Under the pieces are notes generated by a model, which worked only from the letters and a program-made list of their open reading frames with translations, made no database searches and was not told the DNA's origin. Shown piece after piece: positions 56,786-64,000 of a DNA stretch of 64,000 nt. This stretch comes from Calycina herbarum (taxonomy: Eukaryota > Ascomycota > Leotiomycetes > Helotiales > Pezizellaceae), in contig LLEY01000002.1 of the NCBI GenBank assembly GCA_001414485.1, forward strand, positions 1 to 64,000, in the 5' to 3' direction. Position numbers and translations under genes: made by a program. Every line of letters begins with the position of its first letter. The stretch's first letter is position 1.

Positions 56786-59636
56786 TTACTCAAGTGCAAA
56801 GCATCTATCAACACTATCTTCGTTGTTTCCCCACCAGTGCGGAGCCTTAATAATTTTCCCTGCTCCGAAAAACAAAAATATCAATAACATGTTGAGATTG
56901 AAGCCCGCATCAAAAGCAGCTGCCAAAATGTAGTTGTATCTTGCCCACAAGTCGTATTTGTATCGGAATGCCCAATACATGACAATGAATCCGCCGATGA
57001 TCGAGGAGGTATAGCCTGTTGAGATATTTCCGTAGAATGTAGAAAGACCAGAGAAGAAGATTGTGGTGTTGAAAAGATGGAATTTGGCGCGGGGAAAGGA
57101 ACGATGGAGTGCGTAGAGTATTGCGGGAGCGAGAGCACCAACTAAGAAACCGTATGGAAGGGGAGCATAAAGTGGGTGTTTGAATAACCGTTGTGGCCCC
57201 TAGGAGAATGTGAGTTTACTTGAGAAGAATAAATCAAGGGGTACCTACAACTAATACATATTGAACGCTCGTAGTCAAGGTGTTGGATAATGCTTGTCCT
57301 AGAAGACAATTTGTTAGCTAATTTCATGTTAACTGATGTGCAATATAGTCAAACCTGTCCATTGGTGAGTGGGATCAGTTTCAGAGCCGTTCAGATACTG
57401 GGCTTTGGTGTTTAAGACCCAACGTATCACACCGTAGTTTACTGGAACACCGATGAAGCCTGCTTTCAAATTAGCAGATGTCTTTTCTTCTCGTTGAAAA
57501 TAATAGCCTGAGTAGCGAGGAGTGGGTCAGAATAGAGTTGAAGGTTTCTTACAGCCAAACATTTGTGAGAAGAATACCGATCGAGGTGGTATATGCATGT
57601 AATGCCCGATCTTTTGGTCTTGCAACATGAGTTGAGCTCTATACCAAGCATCTCCCGCAATCGAGGAATATATCGTGGCGCCGACGGGATTCTTATGTCC
57701 CGGAACTGCATTGACCATGACTCCATAAATTAGTTCGTTGAAAGTTCCGATTGGAAGTTGAAAATTAGAAAGTGCATAGAGCCAACCGAGTGGAACGACT
57801 ACTAGTACTCCCGTCAAAAGCGCGATGAAATACGTCCAAATTGGAATAAACAAATTTCCAGTTCCTAAGATTGTGATGATAACCACGAATGTTATGAGGA
57901 AGAGAATAAGTGACCACCACCATGGAACTTCTTTGTAACTTCGTTGCAGGATGTTGAGCTGATCCGTGTACTGATGATTAATCGTCTCTCCTTTAACCGG
58001 GTTCTTCCTACGCTGGTTCAATTTCTGAATGGTGCCTTTGATCTGAGTGAAGCCGAAAAACAAAATCCAGGATATGGCGGATGTGTAGGATGCATAGTCG
58101 AAAAACATATTCCATAATTGCTGAGTACCTACGTAGAGTGGTCCGTTCTCAGCATATGCAGTTTCGTTGAAGCCAATCGAAGGTGTTATGAGTTTCTTGA
58201 TTGGATACGGGTCTCCAGATTCTGAGAGTTCGGGTTAGTAAAAGTACATTGAGAGAAAAAGTGATGACTAACCGGTGAACACTCGATTGGACATCAGGTG
58301 TAGTTTCCAGCTGCCCAAATTTCCCCATTTTGCAGCTGGAAGAAGAATCCAACAGTTCACCTATACAATATCAGTATTATTCAGTATTATTCAGTACCTC
58401 CCCTGAAACTCATTACTTACAGCAAAAGCGGAGAAAATAATGACCTGTGTCCACCAAGGAGTGACGAATAAACTGTTGCTATTACTTAGATTGCTCAGAC
58501 TCGACCAATCCAAGCTCAAATTCAGCACCGCCATTCCACCAAACCCCGACCCCACAAAATTGGCAACTGGATTCCGTGGCGCAACCCAGCAAAGAAAAGC
58601 AAGACTTCCTAGCATTGGGAATATGTACTCGGGTAGAAATTGCCACAAGGTAATTCCAAAAAGGACTCCAAAGAAAACTCGCATTTGCTTTCGGGAAACT
58701 GAGGAAGGAGCTTCTCGATTTTTCTTTTGAGTTTCGAAAAGGGTTGTTTGACAAAGTCTAGTTTGTGGTTAACTATCATTCAGTGAGGAATCCCTTTTCC
58801 ACTTACGCTTGAAACCAAGGATATTGTGGATCGTAAAGCAGAAACTGTCTTGCTAGTGCCGCAAAGGAGTAACCAGTATAAACTACAGACCACATGAAGA
58901 AAATCGCGATAAGGGGATGGATGACATCGTCAAAATAGAGTTCTGCAATTGAGATAGGTGCATAAGCGAGGTTGTAAGTGGCACCTATGGCCATCAGTAA
59001 AGCAGTAGCTAAGTTCAAAGAAGAGAATACCAGATGCTGCAGAAATTGTGACCAGAACATGTTCTTTGGAGTTCCATGGTCCAGGATTGAGGTCGAAACC
59101 GTAGGAAGTGAAAGGAACACGGATGTACTTGGCTGGGAGAATTTTTGCCAACCAGATTCCGACATAGTTTGAGGCGATTTGAACGAAGAAAACGGAGTAT
59201 GGTGCGTAAGATGTTCGGAATGAGCCTGTATGATAAGAATTTAGTATTGTAATTTTTTTTAAGAGTCAAGGGTCTGGGGTTTCTCACTCATTTGCGATAG
59301 AAAAGCACCAGGGAGAATGAACAAAAGTGACAAGACGAAGTAGCGAAAAGTAAGTGTCGGTTCAGTAGGATCGTCGACGAAACTGACACCTCTTCTCACG
59401 TGCCATGGTATATCTCGCAAAGCTGGGTCATCGTCCGCGAAGCCTTCTTGAGAGTTCGAGCTTGATTGGGGTGCATCGGAACCAATTGCGACAACTGGAG
59501 TTGATTTTTCGGGATCAGAGTCGAGTTTGGAGATAGCTTCGGGCTCGCTGCCGAAATGCGCCTCCGCTAACGCGGGGTCGGTTTCTGATGCAACCTCCCC
59601 CTTTCCACGGCTAAAGAAACGTTTGTGGAGCGACAT
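56786..59636 (-). CDS. OPT-family oligopeptide transporter
   Basis: Nine exons on the minus strand join in frame to 810 residues: 59288-59636, 59031-59225, 58807-58984, 58421-58757, 58273-58360, 57553-58221, 57355-57507, 57249-57298, 56786-57199. The N-terminus is acidic and cytosolic, ending DIPWHVRRGVSFVDDPTEPT. The OPT signature appears as YGFDLNPGPWNSKEH, the NPG-KEH motif of the superfamily. About 14 hydrophobic segments follow, including FWNYL-equivalent ITLWQFLPEYIFPMLG, SWILFFGFTQIKG and the region NELIYGVMVNAVPGHKNP, with AGDAWYRAQLMLQDQKIGHYM, both conserved in peptide transporters. The end GAGKIIKAPHWWGNNEDSVDRC is also typical. Fungal OPTs are proton-coupled importers of tetra- to hexapeptides and sometimes glutathione at the plasma membrane. 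The exact substrate is unknown. Confidence 0.95.
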
Positions 59637-62276
59637 TGGGGTCGGTGGCGGTTTGGCGTTGCGGAGATTTGAGAAATAAATCTACGAGAGGCTGTGCCAA
59701 TGTCTTGGGTGTTTCTGGGCAGATTTGAAAGTTTATATCTTCAAGGTGGTTAGCAGGTTACATCTTTCCAATACGAGCGAAGACGCAATTGTGACCCTGG
59801 TTATCGTGATACCGAGTTTTCGTAGCACCAAATCCAGGTAGATTGTGGCGTGACAGGGGTTGAATAACCGCAAGCGCTTTTCCAATGCCCTGTAGTTGAT
59901 AGTGAATTGACTGCTATTCGCTGAAAGTACAAAATTTCGATCTGCATAAATACGATAGTCAGTGGGTGGACACCTGACTGTTCCCCGATAGGAAGGAGCA
60001 TTTTGCAATTGAGGGGATTTTTGACGATGTTGTGCTTTGGGAATTGGTATATGAATCCATACGATTGGAGGAATATCGACATTGCTTCGTCTCTCTACTT
60101 AGTAACTTCAGTTGTTCAACTTAAAAGTCTCAATACTCTGATGGTGAGAACCTAAATAAATTCTTCATCTTTCTAAAAGCCTCGAAGTCAACTCAACCAT
60201 CACGTATTTCTCTTTATTCAGAGAAATGTAAGGCTGTTGGCCTCCCCCTTATGGCAACTCGCTTCGACTCAACCTTGCACGTTGCGCCACCGTTTATTTC
60301 TCTTCCGACACTTCCGCTTCTCTCGCCCTCTCTGACACCGAAGAGCACCGGGCACTGTTTTGTGTGAGAGAGTTTAGAGGGGGTACAAGAATATCGGAAG
60401 AATATGAACACAACTTGATTTCACTGGTATCTTTACATTTTACTTCTAAATCGCCTGGGGATTTATCGGTGAACGTGGTGCTGAACCCTTATATGTATAC
60501 GCATATACAGTAATTCAGAAAACGAAGGGAACTCGACGATCCAAGACTCATTCATGGTAAGAAACGGGGTTTCAAATGAGACCTTCAAGTAGGGACATGA
60601 AGAAGTCTTGTCGGACGAGTTTTATTATGGTTGTTGATTTGGTCTAGAAAGGAGTTCTTTGGTGCTTAAAAAATTGAATAGTAGAAGTAGAAGCAGAAAT
60701 GCTTATACAGCTACTATTTTGTGCCGAGTTTAGCAAGGTATTTAATTTCAAAGTTGCTTGTTAGACCAAGCGTGTAAGATAGAGAGGGGGAAAGACGAGA
60801 GTTACGAGACTGCGTGTGAAAGAGCAATTTAAGATTTCGACATCTTTATACGTACTTGAGTAACCCCCAGTTGCTGGTTTGGAGGTTCTCTCACCTGTCA
60901 CCTCTGTGATCATCGCTTGGCTTGACACGGTGGTGGCTTTCCATTTTTCTACCCCACTTTGAGATATACATGTAAGTTTAAGCCGGTGAAAAGGGAAGCG
61001 CAATTACGCTGGAACGTTCCATGCTACTCTAGCCTATAGATGATACTCAGAACCTTAAAGCAACGCTAGGTTTCCGAACCGAATTTTCAATGAGAGACTG
61101 GAGATCGTTTCCTCACCGAGCGCGTAGTCGTGTTCTGATGAAATAATAATCAACTAAAAGACCACAGTCAACGGCTCCCGAGAAGATGAAAGCTGACTGC
61201 ATTTATTATTGTTGTAGAATGATCAAGATTCCCATTGCAGTAGTAAATTGGCTTATTTGGATGCCAAAAGTCAGCGAAGAGATCAGCCGGCAACTACTAT
61301 CTTAGCGGAAGAAATATACTTAATTTCCCTAGAAACGAACAAGATGATCGCTCAGTGTATTAATGTGTACGAGGAGAGCATCTAAGACAACTTCTCGACA
61401 AATATTAGTAAGTGATTGAAGTTGTATGCGCTATTTTTATGAAAGAGTGAAATATCGTTGGGTAAGAGAAGGGGAACCGACCATTGGGGAAAGAAAGAAA
61501 AGAATATTGCATTGCATACATGAGAATTTCTGCCTCTTTTCTTTTCTTCTGTCTCTGTTTAGTTTACCAACCCCCTAGGCCTAGATGTGCAATAAGATTT
61601 GCGCAGGCTACTAAGGGCTGAGTGCATACGGCTACCCATTGAGACATTTTGTACATAGGAAACCACTACGGAACTAGGGAGAGTAACACGTTCCTTTAGG
61701 AACTACCCTTAGCAAATGCACAACTCACTTGGCGACTACGCGCCATGGTTATATGGCGTCATATTTGATGAGGGAATAGATAAAGTCAGATTGTGAACGT
61801 CATTTTAGTACAGATATGTGCTATTTAGACTGGACTTTGTCAACTGCATTATAACTACTCTGAGATCCAAGTCAGATTGATTACCAGGTTGGTTATCTTC
61901 CGGCATTATTGGAGAGAGGTTATTTCAAATTGTGATAGAATAGCATAAAAGATCATGAAGTGTTAGAAGAGTATATAGCTGTGACTCACATAAAGTAAGC
62001 AGGAACTGACTATCCCAACAGTGGATGAACAACAAAAATATTAAGTCAGGTCGTGGATAAGATAGGGCCGATTATGAGCATAATTCCTCAAATCGAGTAC
62101 AATAACTGGCACAGAAGTGAGATAAGTCAGATACCCAGCTTATTCAAAGCCCGAGGCTGAACTGTCTCTTCGACTGAAAAATTCATTATAACGTGCAACT
62201 CAACCCTTCTAAGTCATTAATTACAATTACACTCGAAAGTTTTCAAACCGAACGAACGAACAACCGGATCTCCAAT
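59637..62276. other. Spacer upstream of the OPT gene
   Basis: 2.6 kb that includes the OPT promoter. No gene, repeat array or RNA gene is recognised. Composition becomes AT-rich from about 61 kb. Confidence 0.45.
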
Positions 62277-62742
62277 ATGGCTACATATGATCCGACCGAT
62301 GAGGGGAAGGATTACGAATTCGACGGTCCTCCAACCGCATTGAAGATGCAAACGATTACCCTCTGGCCGACCGACTCGATGAACTCAGACAAGACTTCGA
62401 CCATGTAGATGACTGGGCACTGAAACCTGGGAAAGAAATATCCATACTCAAGGAACTTCTTGGGGAGTAAGGATTCTTCGAAGCCCTTTTCAAGGTGAAT
62501 ATCATAATAACGAAAGCACAGATTGGCTGCTTTGCTTGGAGGGGTGGACATAAAAGACAGGTTGCATAAAAAAGAGCACGGAGCAAAAAATTGAATCTTT
62601 GCAGGTCTCTTTTCAGGCGAGAATTGATGATTTTGGGGAACGCTTGAAGGAAGAGGAAGATCCTGGTACTGAAGATGAAGAGGAAGCGGAGGAAGTTGGG
62701 GGATCCCATGGGCCTGGTTTTGCAAGGGCGGAACTAAGATAG
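62277..62742 (+). pseudogene. Possible decayed gene for an acidic coiled-coil protein
   Basis: ATG 62277 begins MATYDPTDEGKDYEFDGPPT. A one-base step near 62344 would continue with DANDYPLADRLDELRQDFDH and EISILKELLG, which end at a plausible donor (gtaagg at 62467). A later acidic stretch at 62617-62742 (RIDDFGERLKEEEDPGTEDE, ending FARAELR) has matching character but does not join in frame by any AG acceptor I can find. The pieces suggest a small helical acidic protein damaged by indels, or an exon structure not seen here. The family is not known. Confidence 0.3.
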
Positions 62743-64000
62743 GCTGTTGAGTGTCGAGTAGAGGGTCAGAAATTACTAAGGATTGGTGGAGGTGGCAGAG
62801 AGAAAAATATACCATATGATAGAACTCACTTAATTCAAGGGTTTAGACCCAAGATACGCATATAAGAAGAGGAAAACTGCAGTCAAGCCACATGAGTCCG
62901 CCTCCGAACTGTGCCCTGAAAGAGTGAGGGCTTTGAAGCGAACACTAACTGCGTTTTGCTCCAGATTTGAGGTTCTTGGTGTTTGGGATTTGGCATGGAA
63001 AAAGTGAAAGGTTCTGTACCCAAGTTGCATTATTATCTCTATGTTGTTTGTCTAAAAGAAGACTAAAGCCCTCGCTTAAATGGTTGAATTTCGGGAGGTG
63101 TCATACCACACCCACAGTGAAAACCCTTTCTCTAGAATGTGGGGAAAGGAAACTACGACTAGTAATACTACTTTCTTTTGGTGTTCTTGCAGTGTTTGAA
63201 AAGTAAATAAGAGCAAATCTGATAGATGGGACAGGTACAATTGCGTCAAGTACAGTTCTATTTCAAAACACCTCCAAAAATCAAAATCAAATATTTTCGG
63301 GATTTCCTAGATAAGTTTCTTGGGGTAGTCTGTGCGTACATCTAGTTATCTGCCAAGCCCGCAAGTTCCACAAGCCCCACAACATGTAAAATCCTTCATA
63401 TCTTTGAATAAACACACCTGCCTCCAACAAGAACAAAACATCTTTGATGGTCTAGTGGTTATGTACTCCATCAAACACTTCTCGGTAGCTGTTACGGGAT
63501 GCCGCTTTGTAGACATCGTGTTGAGTTGTTTCTGAGCTGCAGTCTCTCGCTTCTCGAAAAGGGGTGGCCGGGTTTATGAATTAGGTTTCCTGTATTTTGG
63601 ACCTGTAAAACTGTCCAGGGACGGGTTCATGGTCTCCTGGGCACCGTGCACAGCCCTCGTTTAATTAGGAAGGTGGAGGATAGTCAGCGGTTGGGAGAGT
63701 GTTCAGTCGGTAAGTCAAACGCATGAGCGAGCTTCGAAAACGTACTTTAAGTCAGATGCAATTCCGAATGAAATTCGACATTATACGGAGCGACAATTAA
63801 ATCAACCACTACGGAGTGGCCCTCGGAGAGCCAGCGGAGCGTTACTCGAGACAAGGAATGAAGTAAAGCAGTATAGGAAAAGGAACGAATTCATATCACC
63901 GTAATAAGTAAAAAAAAATAGAGAATTAGAGTAAATATTATTTCAGGATCCTTAGAAACTAATAACACTCTATCCTTAGAATAGAAGCCAACAAGAGAAG
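62743..64000. other. Terminal spacer with a tRNA-like 5' fragment
   Basis: No gene is supported. Bases 63441-63473 resemble the 5' half of a tRNA (listed separately). Confidence 0.4.
63441..63473 (+). other. tRNA-like 5' fragment with an A box
   Basis: TGATGGTCTAGTGGTTATG contains a polymerase III A box (TGGTCTAGTGG) as in Glu/Gly-type tRNAs. It is bracketed by TTTGATGG and CCATCAAA, which can pair. No T-arm or B box follows in the next 150 bases. It is probably a tRNA relic or chance. Confidence 0.3.

Noticed and set aside
13350..61000. A biosynthetic or defence gene cluster linking the oxidoreductases, transporter and phosphatase
   Set aside because: No backbone synthase, shared regulator or consistent orientation links them, and kilobase spacers and housekeeping genes lie between them.

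Overview
The window is nuclear DNA of a filamentous ascomycete. The evidence is short GT-AG introns (about 45-150 nt) with CTRAY branch points, fungus-only families (an RTA1-like protein, a fungal SLATT protein, a VIVID-type LOV protein, a PL3 pectate lyase), an OPT transporter with eight introns, and a transposon whose only lesions are nonsense codons of the kind repeat-induced point mutation (RIP) makes. The gene set fits a plant-associated Leotiomycete, probably Sclerotiniaceae. That placement is inference; no marker gene settles it.

Layout, left to right. The 3' part of a zinc-cluster-type transcription factor lies against the window edge (94-1317). A TA-flanked MITE (1468-1703) and a short-chain dehydrogenase (minus, 2025-2987) follow. 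Next come a decayed four-helix membrane-protein gene (4134-4973) and a three-exon VIVID-like LOV photoreceptor (minus, 5789-6736) with a possible light-response element upstream. A complete 1,460-bp Tc1/mariner element carries a nonsense-ridden transposase (8938-10397). From 13 to 24 kb lie three membrane-protein genes: a TLC-like protein, an RTA1-like protein and a ten-exon polytopic protein with an unexplained in-frame TAG. From 26 to 33 kb lie a SLATT-domain protein, a secreted acid phosphatase, a foldback-type repeat region and the ER chaperone BiP/Kar2 ending in HDEL. From 35 to 41 kb lie a protein kinase with a long disordered tail and a secreted PL3 pectate lyase. From 43 to 60 kb lie an old-yellow-enzyme-type flavin oxidoreductase, GDP-mannose pyrophosphorylase A, a 998-residue dynamin-like GTPase, an unknown basic one-helix protein and an OPT oligopeptide transporter. 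The last 4.3 kb holds only a possible decayed acidic-protein gene and a tRNA-like fragment.

The genes do not form an evident biosynthetic cluster. Secretion and wall themes recur: BiP folds secreted proteins, GMPPA belongs to GDP-mannose supply for glycosylation, and the phosphatase and pectate lyase are secretory cargo. The OPT transporter would take up peptides. The long spacers hold several unrelated MITE-like elements, tRNA fragments and gene relics. This is the pattern of a genome shaped by transposition followed by RIP-like decay.
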